Source: a bacterium
Lineage (GTDB): Bacteria; Margulisbacteria; Marinamargulisbacteria; JAHFDA01
DNA length: 50,610 bases
Assembly: GCA_023249225.1 (NCBI GenBank)
Contig: JAHFDA010000015.1
Span: forward strand, 1 to 50,610
Reading direction: 5' to 3'
Below, piece after piece: positions 1-10,031 of the stretch. Made by a program: the position numbers and the translations under genes. Below the pieces are notes generated by a model, which was not told the origin of the DNA, did not search any database, and saw nothing but the letters and a program-made list of their open reading frames with translations. Positions within the stretch are counted from its first letter, which is position 1, and the number at the start of each line of letters is the position of its first letter.

Positions 1-444
1 AATATCCCACGTAAGCTGCAACTGGTAATCCATCCAAAGTGCAAACTCGCCTTTGCCGCCGCTGGTCACCGTTTGGGCGCTTAAACCCATGCTTTGATAA
101 GTAGCCGCGCTGCTTAATTTAAACGATAACATGGACACATCAAACGTTAAGGTAGCATCTGCCAAACTACGAAAGGGTCCGCTGGCGTAGGTAGACACAT
201 ACCAATGGGTGTCGGCATCATTGCTTTTAACGGTGACTTTAAGCGCGCTTGGAAAACCATGGTATTCAAGTTCAGGCGTCAGATTTGGCCAGGTAACGCT
301 GTTTGATGATATTGAAAATTTAAGTAACGAAAGCACCCCAAAACGCACTGCTTTCAGGGTAGGAGAATTTTCTGCCTCAAGACCCCATGTGTTGCCCACC
401 CAAAGGCCACCGATCAAAGCCAACGCAAACAAGGCACGCTTCAC
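1..444 (-). CDS. Secreted beta-rich protein, C-terminus cut by window edge
   Basis: The reading frame runs from a GTG at 444 to base 1 without a stop, giving 148 residues of a longer protein. The start overlaps the stop of the upstream gene by four bases (GTGA), typical of translational coupling; a second GTG lies one codon upstream. The N-terminus (VKRALFALALIGGLWVGNTWG) is a Sec signal peptide. The mature part resembles the 179-residue protein at 3186-3725: both have S-L-x-K-x-S near the N-terminus, then LKVTVKSND/LSVTVKNND, an aromatic-TY segment, SADAT-like and AQTV motifs and a final DY-L-W(D) strand. This suggests a small secreted or surface beta-sandwich family. I do not recognise a named family. 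The function is unknown; a surface fibre or pilus-like subunit is only a guess. Confidence 0.7.
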   Translation of the reverse strand, partial: MKRALFALALIGGLWVGNTWGLEAENSPTLKAVRFGVLSLLKFSISSNSVTWPNLTPELEYHGFPSALKVTVKSNDADTHWYVSTYASGPFRSLADATLTFDVSMLSFKLSSAATYQSMGLSAQTVTSGGKGEFALWMDYQLQLTWDI

Positions 445-1892
445 CACGTTGGCATATCCAACTCAAACGCCGCCCCAGGTTCAAGCAACCAGCGCCCGCG
501 CCAACGGCTGCGCGCGCCAGCGTGTTCACTAATGCTGACTTCGCGCGCTTGCTTCGACCCTAACGACAAGCGGTAATGTCCACCATGCGGCACGTAAAAT
601 CCAATGCCTTCGGGTAGCACTGGATAAACCGGATAAATCTGATCATGGTCGTCCCACAGTGAGATTTGCAGGCTTTTGTCTGTATCTACCGCACTCAAAC
701 GCAGGTTGAGATCGGCCACTTTGACCACCACCAAACGACCCGGCACATCACTATAAGACAAACTTGCGCGCGCGTTCTCCAGCGCAAAGACTTGATTCAT
801 GGACCATAGCACTTGTTCTTGCTGGATATGTGATTCAGAAGCAAAAAACAGCGGCAACTTGGCCAAGGATGGCTTGGGAAAAACGGGCGCTGATCCTATA
901 GAAACGGTTGCGCCCATCTGGTACCCAAATTCAGAAATCAAACGCCAGGCCGCTGGAACCAGCCAAAAATGCAAAGGTAATTTTTGAGTGTGGACGGTTT
1001 CAAGCCCGGGGGCCTCGGCTGAAACCTGCCAGATCTGTTCACGCACATCGTCGCGATCAAGATCCCGAAGCAAGTCAACCACGCTTTGAGAAAAACTTTG
1101 TAGGTAGGGCGCAATGTGTGCGTAAACCTCTCCCTTAAGATTTGTGCGCACAGACGGCGCGGGAGCTTCATCCATATAATGAAACTGCACCGGCACACCC
1201 GGAATGGTTTCGCGCGTGTCGGGTTCGTAAACCACCGCCGTCAAACGCAGCGGTGGATTCAGGTGATCGCGGCTTAAAAAAACATGTTGTGGAAAGGCAT
1301 GTAAACCCAATGCCTCTGAACCGCGCCGCAGCAGGTAAAACCGATGCATGAGCACATAGGCCGAAGGATCCGGGTTATACGGAGAACTGACACCCTCCTG
1401 GCTAAGAAACTTAAAATCGTTAACGTTCTGGCGCAAATAAATTTCGACCAGACCATACTGATGAGGCAAAAGCAATTGATCCACCCAAAGCGATTGCGTA
1501 AATGATTTTCCCTGCGTCTGCGCCAACACCGTTTGACTCATGGGCACGGTATCGCCGGTACCCCAGGCAAAAGTTAAGAACTGCACCCGCCACTCGGGCG
1601 TCAACTGATTGGCACTTGACCAGAAACTTTCTTCATCAAGCGAGCTGTCTTTTTCAACCCAAAGATAACATTGGCCTTGGGCCAGCACACACGGCACTTC
1701 TGAAACTGCAGGTGCTTCGTCACTCGACGCAAGGCGCAAAGCACCTTGAGCTGCCTGGGCCTGCAAGTGGCAACGGCTGTCGTAACGCGGGCTGACGGCT
1801 GGAACGGAAACTTCGGCCGCCCACGCGCATGCCATTAATGTCATTCCCAGCAACCCTAAAAACCGTATTTTGTGCATGTGTAGGTTTTTCAT
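441..1892 (-). CDS. Exported protein of unknown function with Ig-like segment
   Basis: I chose the ATG at 1892 (MKNLHMHKIRFLGLLG...) because it opens a Sec signal peptide ending near AWA-AEVS and lies 7 bases after the fic stop; the frame is open 23 codons further but those are not signal-like. The product has 483 residues. The middle (about residues 220-275: LRLTAVVYEPDTRETIPGVPVQFHY followed by TNLKGEVYAHI) looks like a bacterial Ig-like or carboxypeptidase-regulatory-like beta-sandwich unit. The C-terminus is rich in beta-prone segments. It overlaps the next gene by 4 bases, so the two secreted proteins are probably co-expressed. No catalytic motif is seen. A large surface or periplasmic accessory protein for the small secreted protein downstream is an inference from gene order only. 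Confidence 0.75.
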   Translation of the reverse strand: MKNLHMHKIRFLGLLGMTLMACAWAAEVSVPAVSPRYDSRCHLQAQAAQGALRLASSDEAPAVSEVPCVLAQGQCYLWVEKDSSLDEESFWSSANQLTPEWRVQFLTFAWGTGDTVPMSQTVLAQTQGKSFTQSLWVDQLLLPHQYGLVEIYLRQNVNDFKFLSQEGVSSPYNPDPSAYVLMHRFYLLRRGSEALGLHAFPQHVFLSRDHLNPPLRLTAVVYEPDTRETIPGVPVQFHYMDEAPAPSVRTNLKGEVYAHIAPYLQSFSQSVVDLLRDLDRDDVREQIWQVSAEAPGLETVHTQKLPLHFWLVPAAWRLISEFGYQMGATVSIGSAPVFPKPSLAKLPLFFASESHIQQEQVLWSMNQVFALENARASLSYSDVPGRLVVVKVADLNLRLSAVDTDKSLQISLWDDHDQIYPVYPVLPEGIGFYVPHGGHYRLSLGSKQAREVSISEHAGARSRWRGRWLLEPGAAFELDMPTW

Positions 1893-1899
1893 TAGACCA

Positions 1900-2922
1900 C
1901 TACCCCAGCCGGTACGTCGTTCCCCGGCGCTGACCTTCCTGGAGCAGAATACCGGCATCAATCAGCGGACGCAGCAACTGACCCACGCGCGCGCGGCTGA
2001 TTTTAAACGCCGCTTGAATTTGCGGCGCGCGCACCCGGCCATGGTCACGCACAAAACGCAAAAGGTTTTCTTGTCTGACCGTAAGCGCCAGCTTGGGAAC
2101 TTTGGCGGAAATTTGCAGCGACTCCACCCGTTTGCGGGTTTTCTGCAATGCGTCCATGAGTGCTTCAGCAGCATACTCCAGCCAATATGTAAGATCATCA
2201 TCAAGTTCGCGCACCTGTTGAATTTTTTGATAATAACGGGATCGATCCTGCCAGTAGTATTCATCCACTGCAAACATATGCTGTGTATCAAAGCCCCGTG
2301 TCCACAAAATCCATACCGCCAAAGCCCTGCCGCTGCGGCCATTGCCATCCACAAACGGGTGGATAGACACCAATCGATGGTGGGCGATCGCACTAACAAT
2401 CAGCGGATGCAAAATCCGGGTTTCGGAACTGGCAATCCAATCTATAAGTTCACACACAAGCGGGGCCGCCTGCTCCGGGGACGGCGGCAGATGCACCGTC
2501 ATACCCCGCCCATCCACCACCCGGTTTTGTCGATTTTTGTACACGCCACAATCGCCTGCAGGCACAAGGCCTGTGGTAATAAGCCGATGCATTTGCAAAA
2601 GCCTGGATTCCGTAACATCCGCACCCGGTTTCTGCTGCCATATCCAGCGCAACGCCGCCAGGTGATTCAGGATTTCCAGCCTGTCACGCTGTCCAGCAGG
2701 AATTTCCTCTCCGCGCGCCAGGGCTTCCACCTCTGGCAAGGTCAATGGATTGCCTTCGATGGCCGTAGAAGAATGGGTAATCCGGGAAGCCGTTTCGCGC
2801 TGCAATTTGACCACCCATGGCACCTCAATCGTACTCGCATCGATCCACGCCTTTAGCGTGCTGGCCTGGGTGAGCAATTGCAATAAATAGGGTGTAATAC
2901 GCATCTTGGGTTGATAGCCCAT
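1900..2922 (-). CDS. Fic-domain AMP transferase, class II, with C-terminal winged helix
   Basis: The protein has 340 residues. The Fic catalytic motif HPFVDGNGRSGR is at residues 188-199, with the active histidine at 188. An N-terminal inhibitory helix motif (SSTAIEGN, residues 51-58) fits class II Fic proteins, which autoinhibit AMP transfer through a glutamate. The last 70 residues (VRQENLLRFVRDHGRVRAPQIQAAFKISRARVGQLLRPLIDAG) read as a winged helix, the usual layout of the widespread cytosolic Fic family that modifies proteins by adenylylation. Its target cannot be told from sequence. The start at 2922 sits six bases after a -10 box, implying a leaderless mRNA; an in-frame ATG at 2904 is an alternative. 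The winged helix and the repeated operator-like sites in the promoter suggest autoregulation (inference). Confidence 0.93.
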   Translation of the reverse strand: MGYQPKMRITPYLLQLLTQASTLKAWIDASTIEVPWVVKLQRETASRITHSSTAIEGNPLTLPEVEALARGEEIPAGQRDRLEILNHLAALRWIWQQKPGADVTESRLLQMHRLITTGLVPAGDCGVYKNRQNRVVDGRGMTVHLPPSPEQAAPLVCELIDWIASSETRILHPLIVSAIAHHRLVSIHPFVDGNGRSGRALAVWILWTRGFDTQHMFAVDEYYWQDRSRYYQKIQQVRELDDDLTYWLEYAAEALMDALQKTRKRVESLQISAKVPKLALTVRQENLLRFVRDHGRVRAPQIQAAFKISRARVGQLLRPLIDAGILLQEGQRRGTTYRLG

Positions 2923-2928
2923 AACCCC

Positions 2929-2956
2929 ATTGTATTTTATGTCTAGTTTATGTCAA
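2929..2956 (-). promoter_or_regulatory. fic promoter, leaderless type
   Basis: Reading the minus strand, TTGACA (2956-2951), a 16-base spacer and TACAAT (2934-2929) form a near-consensus sigma-70 promoter. Only six bases (GGGGTT) separate the -10 box from the ATG at 2922, so transcription should begin at or next to the start codon. Confidence 0.75.
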
Positions 2957-2966
2957 TGTTTATGTC
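2936..2966. repeat. Three direct repeats TTTATGTC across the fic promoter
   Basis: TTTATGTC occurs at 2936-2943, 2947-2954 and 2959-2966 on the plus strand (GACATAAA on the coding strand), with periods of 11 and 12 bases. That is about one helical turn, so all three face the same side of the DNA. They cover the -35 box and spacer of the fic promoter, as expected for an operator bound by several subunits of a repressor or activator. Confidence 0.6.
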
Positions 2967-3112
2967 TATATTTCTTCGGAGCGATCCAAGGGGCCAAATA
3001 GAAAAAAGCTTTGGGTCTTGACGGGCTTTAGTAATCTGGAATATACAACTCCATTTTGCAATGATCTTTGGAATAATTCAACCCAAATATCAGACTTTCT
3101 TCATCCGGGGTA

Positions 3113-3145
3113 AAAACGAAAAAAGCCAGGTTTTAGCCTGGCTTT
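3113..3145 (-). terminator. Rho-independent terminator after the 3186-3725 gene
   Basis: A perfect 9-bp stem AAAGCCAGG/CCTGGCTTT (3122-3130 with 3137-3145) with a 6-base loop is followed on the minus strand by a T-rich tail (TTTTTTCGTTTTT). It lies about 40 bases after the stop of the minus-strand gene that ends at 3186. Confidence 0.85.
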
Positions 3146-3185
3146 CCCTCAGTGAGATGGTGGTACTACTCTATCTATGGAAAAT

Positions 3186-3725
3186 TTAAATAGTATCGGT
3201 CAGTGTATAAGTCACCACTGCCGTATAATCTGATGCCGCCTCATCATCCCATTCCAAATTGATCTTGTAATCCATGTTAACCGTGTTATGCCCTTTGGAT
3301 GATCCCGCAGCATAAGTCTTGACCGTCTGTGCTGAAGTGTTAAAAGCCGCATAACTGCTTACATCGCCGCCTTTAAAAAAGACCCGTTCTTTTGGAATGG
3401 TGACGTCACCGTCCGCTGCGCTCGTCAGGTCGCCGTCAATATAGGTCTGCAGGTACAGCGTGCGTCCATTATCGTTATTTTTGACCGTCACCGAAAGCGC
3501 CCCCAGTGATTCCACCGGTGAATTGTCCGGATCCAAGTTGCTGCCGAGCGAAACCTGTCCGTTGTTTAGCGAAAGTTTAAACAAGCTGGCAATACCCACC
3601 GTGAGATCGTGGTTGGAGGGTGAACCGTTTCCTTGCGCTGCCCAGCCCACATTACGCGAGAGTAAAAGCAAGCCGCCCAGTAAAACCCACTGCCACTTTT
3701 GCACCTTTTTTTTGTTTGTCTCCAT
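3186..3725 (-). CDS. Small secreted beta-rich protein
   Basis: I chose the ATG at 3725 (METNKKKVQKWQWVLLGG...), preceded by AGGGG and GAGG; the frame continues three codons to a TTG. The product has 179 residues with a Lys-rich n-region, a hydrophobic stretch and a likely cleavage after GWA-A. The mature part is Asp/Asn/Thr-rich, without cysteine, and predicted beta. It is a paralogue of the truncated protein at 1-444 (shared TVK-N-D, SAD, AQTV and DY-L-WDDE positions). It is transcribed alone, from an AT-rich promoter region containing an inverted repeat to a clear terminator, which suggests a separately regulated and perhaps abundant product. The function is unknown; a secreted or surface structural protein is plausible. 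Confidence 0.8.
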   Translation of the reverse strand: METNKKKVQKWQWVLLGGLLLLSRNVGWAAQGNGSPSNHDLTVGIASLFKLSLNNGQVSLGSNLDPDNSPVESLGALSVTVKNNDNGRTLYLQTYIDGDLTSAADGDVTIPKERVFFKGGDVSSYAAFNTSAQTVKTYAAGSSKGHNTVNMDYKINLEWDDEAASDYTAVVTYTLTDTI

Positions 3726-3743
3726 ATGCCTCAACCCCTTTTT

Positions 3744-3777
3744 GTTTTACAGTATTTTATATAATTTTATGTAAAAC
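3744..3777. promoter_or_regulatory. Inverted repeat in AT-rich promoter region
   Basis: GTTTTACA (3744-3751) and TGTAAAAC (3770-3777) form a perfect 8-bp inverted repeat, and the AT-only bases between them are nearly symmetrical too. It lies 19 bases upstream of the start at 3725, where the promoter of that secreted-protein gene should be. It may be an operator or a leader hairpin. The rest of the gap to gltB at 3929 is AT-rich and should hold both divergent promoters, but I see no consensus -35/-10 pair for gltB. Confidence 0.45.
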
Positions 3778-3928
3778 AATATAAATTATTATAATTAAAT
3801 TGTTCCACCTGACAAGCCCGCAAAAACATTTAAGTAATTCTAGATTTCTAAATTATTAAATGCAATTTAATTGAATAGTATCGATATACCTCAAATTAAG
3901 GATTTTTGATAGATTATTTCTACTATTT

Positions 3929-6900
3929 ATGGAAGCTCCTGTTCATCTGTCTGTTGGTCTGCCTCCTAAACAAGGCCTTTATGATCCCCGTCTGGAAAAA
4001 GATGCCTGCGGCGTTGGCATGGTGGTGCATATTAAAGGCCAAAAATCCCATGATATCGTTCAAAAAGCCCTCACCATATTAAAAAACCTGAATCACCGCG
4101 GTGCTTGTGGCTGTGATCCCGAAACGGGCGATGGCGCCGGCATACTTTTGCAGTTACCACACCATTTTTTAAAACAACGTTGTTCAGCATTGGGTTTTGA
4201 ACTCCCCGATCCCGGCCAATACGGGGCCGCCATGATCTTTATGCCCCAATTAGAAACTGAATATCAGGAAACGGTTAACCATGTCCAACACACCTGCAGT
4301 GCTGAAGGTCTGGAAATCCTTGGCTGGCGTGAGGTTCCGGTTAAGCCCGAAGCCATTGGCCGTGTGGCCCGCGAGGTCATGCCACGTATCCGCCAGTTAT
4401 TTGTGCGCTATCCATCTGCCAATCCAGCTATACCGCTTGAACAAAAACTTTATGTGTTGCGGCGGGTCATCGAACATGGCATTGCGCATTCGGTCCTGCA
4501 ACAGAAAAAAAATTTTTATATCTCCAGTTTCTCAAGCAAAACACTGGTGTATAAGGGCATGCTGACGCCGCATCAACTAGAGGTTTTTTATCCCGATCTC
4601 TCGGATCCGCAGATGCAGAGCGCTTTGGCGCTGGTACACTCGCGCTACAGCACCAACACCTTTCCCACCTGGGATTTAGCGCACCCCTTTCGTTATTTGT
4701 GCCACAACGGCGAAATCAACACCTTGCGCGGCAACATCAATTGGATGAAGGCCCGTCAATCGTTAATGCAGTCAAACTTGTTTGGTGACGACATCAAAAA
4801 ACTGTTTCCGGTCATTATCGAAGGCGGCAGCGATTCAGCTTGTTTTGACAACGCGCTCGAACTGCTGATTGCGTCTGGGCGGCACATTGCCCATGCCGTC
4901 ATGATGATGATTCCCGAAGCCTGGCAAGAAAATATTTTTGTCGATGATCACAAAAAAGCCTTTTATGAATATCACGGCGCCTTGATGGAACCCTGGGATG
5001 GACCGGCATCCATGGCCATCACCGATGGTGTACGGGTGGGCGCCACGCTCGACCGCAACGGACTACGGCCCTCGCGCTACACCGTCACCACCGACGACCT
5101 GGTGGTGATGGCTTCTGAAACAGGCGTGCTCGACATTCCCCCTGAAAAAATCGCCTTTAAAGGGCGGCTCTCGCCGGGCAAGATGTTTTTGGTGGATACC
5201 GAGGCAGGCCGCATTATTACCGACCACGAAATTAAATCCCAAATCTGTAGCGAAAAACCCTATGCCACCTGGCTGCGCGAAAAGATGGTTAAGTTAAGCA
5301 GCCTGCCCCTGCCAGCGCATACGCCTGGCGCTGATCTCGATACCTTGCTGCTAAGGCAAAACATTTTTGGTTATACCCTGGAAGACCTTAAATTTATTCT
5401 GATTCCGATGGCCCAGGAAGGCCAGGAACCGGTCGGTTCCATGGGTAACGATACCCCGCTGGCGGTACTTTCGAACCGACCGCGCCTCTTGTTTGATTAT
5501 TTTAAACAGCTTTTTGCACAGGTCACCAACCCGCCGATTGATTCTATTCGCGAAGATATTGTCATGTCGCTGGTGGGCTACGTTGGATCCGAAGGTAACC
5601 TGCTTGAGGCCACGCCCGAGCAGTGTCATCTTTTAGAGCTGGAGCAGCCGGTGCTGACCAACGAAGGTTTGGCCAAAATTAAGGTTGTTCAGCAAGGTCA
5701 ATTACGTGCAAGCACCTTGTCGATGCTCTATCCCCTTAAGGATGGTAGCGCAGGTTTAAGCCAGGCGCTGGAAGCTTTATGCCAGCAAGCCAGTCAGGCT
5801 TTGGCTGACGGCCACACCATCTTAATTTTGTCAGATCGGGGCGTGAGCGAAACCCTGGCTCCGATCCCCAGCCTGTTGGCCACCGGGGCCGTGCATCACC
5901 ACCTCATTCGCACGGGCACGCGCACGCGCTGTGGCCTGGTGCTCGAAACTGCTGACGCCCGCGAGATACAGCACTTTTGTCTTTTAATCGGCTACGGCGC
6001 CAGCGCGGTTAATCCGTATATGGTATTTGAATCTTACGAACAGCTTAAAGCTGAAAACATGCTGGGCAGCCTGACGCCTTACGAAGCCAGCAAAAAATTT
6101 ATCAAAGCCGTGAATAAGGGATTGTTAAAAGTTTTTTCAAAAATGGGCATCAGCACGCTGCAAAGTTATCGCGGCGCACAGATCTTTGAGGCTGTGGGCA
6201 TAGGTTCAGCGCTCATCGACACTTACTTTACGGGTACCCCTTCGAGAGTTGAAGGCATTGGCATCGAAACCATTCACGAAGAGGTTTTGCAGCGCCACCG
6301 CCGCGCCTTTCCGCAAGTTCCGGTGGCACAGGCGCTGCCCCTTGATGAAGGCGGCCAATATGCCTGGCGTCGCAGCGGCGAGTTTCACCAAATTAATCCG
6401 CATACGGTTGCGCTGTTGCAGGATGCAACGCGGCGTGGCGATTACCAGCGTTTTGTCGAGTACACCCATGCGGTCAATGACCAGTCGCAATACATGTCAA
6501 CCTTACGGGGACTTTTGGAGTTTGATTTCAACCCGCAGGCCGAAGTTCCACTTGCAGAAGTAGAACCCGCCAGCGAAATTGTTAAACGCTTTAACAGCGG
6601 CGCCATGTCTTTTGGCTCCATCAGCCGTGAAGCGCACGAAACGCTGGCCATCGCCATGAATCGCCTGGGGGCCAAGTCCAACACGGGCGAAGGTGGCGAG
6701 GATCCCCGGCGTTATACTCCCGACGAAAACGGCGACCTGCGTCGCAGCGCCATCAAGCAAGTGGCATCGGGCCGCTTTGGCGTCACCAACGCTTATCTGG
6801 TAAACGCCGACGAGTTGCAAATCAAGATGGCCCAAGGGGCCAAGCCGGGCGAAGGCGGTCAGTTGCCCGGACACAAGGTCGATGAAGTCATTGCCAAAGT

Positions 6901-8512
6901 GCGCCATTCGATTCCGGGCGTGGGTCTGATCTCGCCCCCGCCACACCATGATATTTATTCCATCGAGGATCTGGCACAGCTCATTCACGATTTAAAGAAT
7001 GCCAATAAATATGCGCGCATCAACGTAAAACTGGTGTCAGAAGTGGGTGTGGGCACCATCGCTGCGGGCGTGGCCAAGGGCAAGGCCGACGTGGTGCTCA
7101 TTAGCGGTCACGAAGGTGGCACAGGCGCTTCTCCGTTGACGTCTATCAAACATGCTGGCTTGCCGGTGGAGCTGGGAGTGGCTGAAACCCACCAGGTCTT
7201 GCTGCTGAATGACTTGCGCAGCCGTATTGTGGTGCAGGCCGATGGGCAGCTTAAAACCGGACGCGACATTGCCATGATGTGTCTTTTAGGGGCCGAGGAA
7301 TTTGGCTTTGCCACCACGGCGCTGATCGCTTCGGGTTGCATCATGATGCGCAAGTGCCATTTGAATACCTGTCCGGTAGGCGTGGCCACGCAGGATCCCG
7401 AATTGCGCAAACGTTTTACCGGAAAACCAGAACACGTGGTGAACTACTTTTTATTTTTGGCCGAAAATCTGCGCGAGCTCATGGCCAAGCTGGGTTTTAG
7501 AACGATCAGCGAAATGGTTGGACGGGTGGATAAACTCAAAACCAAAAAAGCTGTCGATCACTGGAAGGCCAAGGGCGTGGATGTCAGCGCGTTGCTCTTT
7601 AAACCCAAGGTGCCCAGTAGTTTTGGCAGCTACTGCCGCCAAAAACAGGATCACAATCTTGAACATGCCCTCGACAATCCACTGATTGAATTGTGCCGTA
7701 ACGCGCTCGAAAACCGCGGACCCGTGGAACTGGATTTAAAAATCAATAATACCCATCGCACCGTGGGTACCCTGTTGAGTTCCGAAATATCACGCCGTTT
7801 TGGCGCGGACGGGTTACCTGCAGACCGGCGCATCGACATTCGTTTCCGCGGTTCGGTGGGACAGAGTTTTGCGGCTTTTGCGGTTAAAGGCATTGGCCTG
7901 ACTGTGACAGGTGATGGTAATGACTATGTGGGCAAGGGGCTTTCAGGCGCCACCATCGCCTTTAGACCTCCCCAGGAAGTCACCTATAAGGCCGACGAAA
8001 ACATTATCATCGGCAATGTAGCCCTGTATGGAGCCACCTCGGGCGAAGCTTATTTTAATGGTTTGGCGGGCGAACGTTTTTGCGTACGCAACAGTGGCGC
8101 CTTGGCCGTGGTTGAAGGCGTGGGAGACCACGGTTGCGAATACATGACCGGTGGACGCGCTGTGATCCTGGGGCGTACCGGCCGTAACTTTGCAGCCGGC
8201 ATGAGTGGCGGCATCGCTTTTGTGCTCGACGAAGAGGGCGACTTTAAAAACCGTTGCAACCTGGGCATGGTGGCGCTTGAGACACTGGATGATGACGATT
8301 TTCAGTTTGTGCGCGCAAGCATCCAAAAACATATCGGATACACCCAAAGTGTGCGCGGACAGCATATTTTGGATCAGTGGCAAGCGTATCAATCCAAGTT
8401 CATCAAGGTGATGCCCGTAGATTACAAACGCGTGCTGCAGCAGCTGACTCAATCGATGGCCGAAGGTTCTGAACCCCCAGAAAAAGTATTGCAAGGCGCC
8501 CGCCATGGGTAA
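3929..8512 (+). CDS. gltB: Glutamate synthase large (alpha) subunit
   Basis: The protein (1527 residues) is the glutamine-hydrolysing and FMN-containing subunit of NADPH-type GOGAT, making two glutamates from glutamine and 2-oxoglutarate in the cytosol. The class II amidotransferase nucleophile is Cys27 (KDACGVGM), so 26 residues should be removed. The FMN/synthase barrel spans roughly residues 830-1230. It carries the 3Fe-4S cysteines 1137, 1143 and 1148 (C-x5-C-x4-C in [12 protein letters not shown]). The C-terminal Gly-rich beta-helix domain ([32 protein letters not shown]) is intact. The length is normal for the family. No Shine-Dalgarno is seen before the ATG. It overlaps gltD by 8 bases, consistent with equimolar subunit production. 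Confidence 0.98.
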   Translation: MEAPVHLSVGLPPKQGLYDPRLEKDACGVGMVVHIKGQKSHDIVQKALTILKNLNHRGACGCDPETGDGAGILLQLPHHFLKQRCSALGFELPDPGQYGAAMIFMPQLETEYQETVNHVQHTCSAEGLEILGWREVPVKPEAIGRVAREVMPRIRQLFVRYPSANPAIPLEQKLYVLRRVIEHGIAHSVLQQKKNFYISSFSSKTLVYKGMLTPHQLEVFYPDLSDPQMQSALALVHSRYSTNTFPTWDLAHPFRYLCHNGEINTLRGNINWMKARQSLMQSNLFGDDIKKLFPVIIEGGSDSACFDNALELLIASGRHIAHAVMMMIPEAWQENIFVDDHKKAFYEYHGALMEPWDGPASMAITDGVRVGATLDRNGLRPSRYTVTTDDLVVMASETGVLDIPPEKIAFKGRLSPGKMFLVDTEAGRIITDHEIKSQICSEKPYATWLREKMVKLSSLPLPAHTPGADLDTLLLRQNIFGYTLEDLKFILIPMAQEGQEPVGSMGNDTPLAVLSNRPRLLFDYFKQLFAQVTNPPIDSIREDIVMSLVGYVGSEGNLLEATPEQCHLLELEQPVLTNEGLAKIKVVQQGQLRASTLSMLYPLKDGSAGLSQALEALCQQASQALADGHTILILSDRGVSETLAPIPSLLATGAVHHHLIRTGTRTRCGLVLETADAREIQHFCLLIGYGASAVNPYMVFESYEQLKAENMLGSLTPYEASKKFIKAVNKGLLKVFSKMGISTLQSYRGAQIFEAVGIGSALIDTYFTGTPSRVEGIGIETIHEEVLQRHRRAFPQVPVAQALPLDEGGQYAWRRSGEFHQINPHTVALLQDATRRGDYQRFVEYTHAVNDQSQYMSTLRGLLEFDFNPQAEVPLAEVEPASEIVKRFNSGAMSFGSISREAHETLAIAMNRLGAKSNTGEGGEDPRRYTPDENGDLRRSAIKQVASGRFGVTNAYLVNADELQIKMAQGAKPGEGGQLPGHKVDEVIAKVRHSIPGVGLISPPPHHDIYSIEDLAQLIHDLKNANKYARINVKLVSEVGVGTIAAGVAKGKADVVLISGHEGGTGASPLTSIKHAGLPVELGVAETHQVLLLNDLRSRIVVQADGQLKTGRDIAMMCLLGAEEFGFATTALIASGCIMMRKCHLNTCPVGVATQDPELRKRFTGKPEHVVNYFLFLAENLRELMAKLGFRTISEMVGRVDKLKTKKAVDHWKAKGVDVSALLFKPKVPSSFGSYCRQKQDHNLEHALDNPLIELCRNALENRGPVELDLKINNTHRTVGTLLSSEISRRFGADGLPADRRIDIRFRGSVGQSFAAFAVKGIGLTVTGDGNDYVGKGLSGATIAFRPPQEVTYKADENIIIGNVALYGATSGEAYFNGLAGERFCVRNSGALAVVEGVGDHGCEYMTGGRAVILGRTGRNFAAGMSGGIAFVLDEEGDFKNRCNLGMVALETLDDDDFQFVRASIQKHIGYTQSVRGQHILDQWQAYQSKFIKVMPVDYKRVLQQLTQSMAEGSEPPEKVLQGARHG

Positions 8513-9965
8513 GGTCACTGGCTTTAAAGAATTTAAACAGCAACTACCCAGCGACCGTCCGGTGGCCGAGCGCCTCAAGGACTGGAACGAAATTCCGCAG
8601 AAGCTAAGCGAAGCAGAACTGCAGCAACAGGGTGCGCGCTGCATGGACTGCGGCATTCCGTTTTGTCACCGGGGTTGCCCCATTGGCAATATTATTCCTG
8701 ATTGGAACGACCTGGTGTACCGCGACCGCTGGCGTGAAGCCATCGACAACCTGCACGCCACCAATAACTTTCCAGAGTTTACCGGACGTGTTTGCCCGGC
8801 ACCCTGTGAAAGCGCCTGTGTACTGGGCATCAATGACAACCCTGTGACCATCAAAAATATCGAAAAAAATATTATCGAACATGCCTTTAAGCATGGCTGG
8901 ATCAAGGCCGAGCCTCCCCAGACGCGCAGCGGAAAAAAAGTGGCTATCATCGGTTCGGGGCCCGCGGGCCTTGCGGCTGCGCAGCAACTTAATCGCGCTG
9001 GCCATGGGGTGACCGTCTTCGAAAAAAACGACCGCATCGGCGGCCTGCTCACCTACGGCATCCCCAGTTTTAAGCTTGAGAAGGAAGTCGTTTTTCGCCG
9101 CCTGCGCCAGCTAGAAGAAGAAGGCGTGCTGCTGCGCACCCACGCTCACGTGGGCCACAACGTTAAGTTAGAAGATTTGCGCCGCGAGTTTGACGCCATC
9201 GTACTGGCTGGCGGAGCCGAGCAAGGTCGCGATCTGAATGTGCCCGGACGGACTTTAAAAGGTGTGCACTATGCCATGGAGTTCTTGCCCCAGCAAAACA
9301 AGCGCGGCTTGGGTGACCTCGTTCCGGACGACATCAGTATTACCGCCACAGGCAAGCACGTGATTGTCATCGGCGGTGGCGACACCGGGTCAGATTGCAT
9401 TGGCACCTCGTGGCGCCAGGGCGCAAAATCGGTCACTTCGCTTGAGCTGATGCCCGAGCCACCCCAGCAGCGCTCGACCAGCAACCCCTGGCCACAATGG
9501 GCCAAAGTCAAGCGCCTTTCAAGCTCGCACATGGAGGGTGGCAACGTTTTATATGCCACCAACACCGTGGAGTGTTTGGGCAGCGACGGCCGCGTCACCG
9601 GATTAAAAGTGACCCAGGTCAATTGGGAAAGCAAAAACGGCGGCGGTCCCAGCTTTAAGCCCGTACCCGGCACCGAAACCGTCCTTCCCGCCGACCTCGT
9701 GCTGCTTGCGATGGGTTTTACCGGCCCCGTCAAAAATGGCCTGCTCGAACAACTGGGCGTGGAATATGATGCGCGTGGCAACGTTAAAACCGGCGCCGAT
9801 TATATGTCCAGCATCCCCGGCATCTTTGCCGCTGGCGACTTACGCCGTGGCCAGTCGCTGGTGGTCTGGGCCATCCAGGAAGGCCGCCGCGCCGCGCATT
9901 ACGTGGATAAACACCTCATGGGCAAATCGGAGCTGCCGTTGTTGCAGTATGAACAGACGTACTAA
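8505..9965 (+). CDS. gltD: Glutamate synthase small (beta) subunit
   Basis: The protein (486 residues) supplies electrons from NADPH to GltB. The N-terminal Fe-S cysteines lie at 46, 49, 54 and 58 ([13 protein letters not shown]) and at 97, 101 and 105 (CPAPCESAC). The FAD site is GSGPAG at residues 150-155. A second Rossmann motif, [11 protein letters not shown] near residues 290-300, binds NADPH. The C-terminal [23 protein letters not shown] is the usual second FAD segment. The ATG lies inside the end of gltB, so the two are translationally coupled. The organism therefore assimilates ammonium by the GS-GOGAT route. Confidence 0.98.
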   Translation: MGKVTGFKEFKQQLPSDRPVAERLKDWNEIPQKLSEAELQQQGARCMDCGIPFCHRGCPIGNIIPDWNDLVYRDRWREAIDNLHATNNFPEFTGRVCPAPCESACVLGINDNPVTIKNIEKNIIEHAFKHGWIKAEPPQTRSGKKVAIIGSGPAGLAAAQQLNRAGHGVTVFEKNDRIGGLLTYGIPSFKLEKEVVFRRLRQLEEEGVLLRTHAHVGHNVKLEDLRREFDAIVLAGGAEQGRDLNVPGRTLKGVHYAMEFLPQQNKRGLGDLVPDDISITATGKHVIVIGGGDTGSDCIGTSWRQGAKSVTSLELMPEPPQQRSTSNPWPQWAKVKRLSSSHMEGGNVLYATNTVECLGSDGRVTGLKVTQVNWESKNGGGPSFKPVPGTETVLPADLVLLAMGFTGPVKNGLLEQLGVEYDARGNVKTGADYMSSIPGIFAAGDLRRGQSLVVWAIQEGRRAAHYVDKHLMGKSELPLLQYEQTY

Positions 9966-10031
9966 TTTCTTTGCAACGCCAAGCATCGCCCATACGAAGA
10001 ATTGGCAGATTTTAGAAAAGGAGCCCTCGTG

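Noticed and set aside
1870-2856. 328-residue plus-strand ORF antisense to fic
   Set aside because: It is the mirror of a clear Fic coding region, has no family motif and a composition typical of antisense frames (His/Arg/Pro-rich).
7943-8656. 237-residue minus-strand ORF across the gltB/gltD junction
   Set aside because: It is antisense to two highly conserved glutamate synthase genes.
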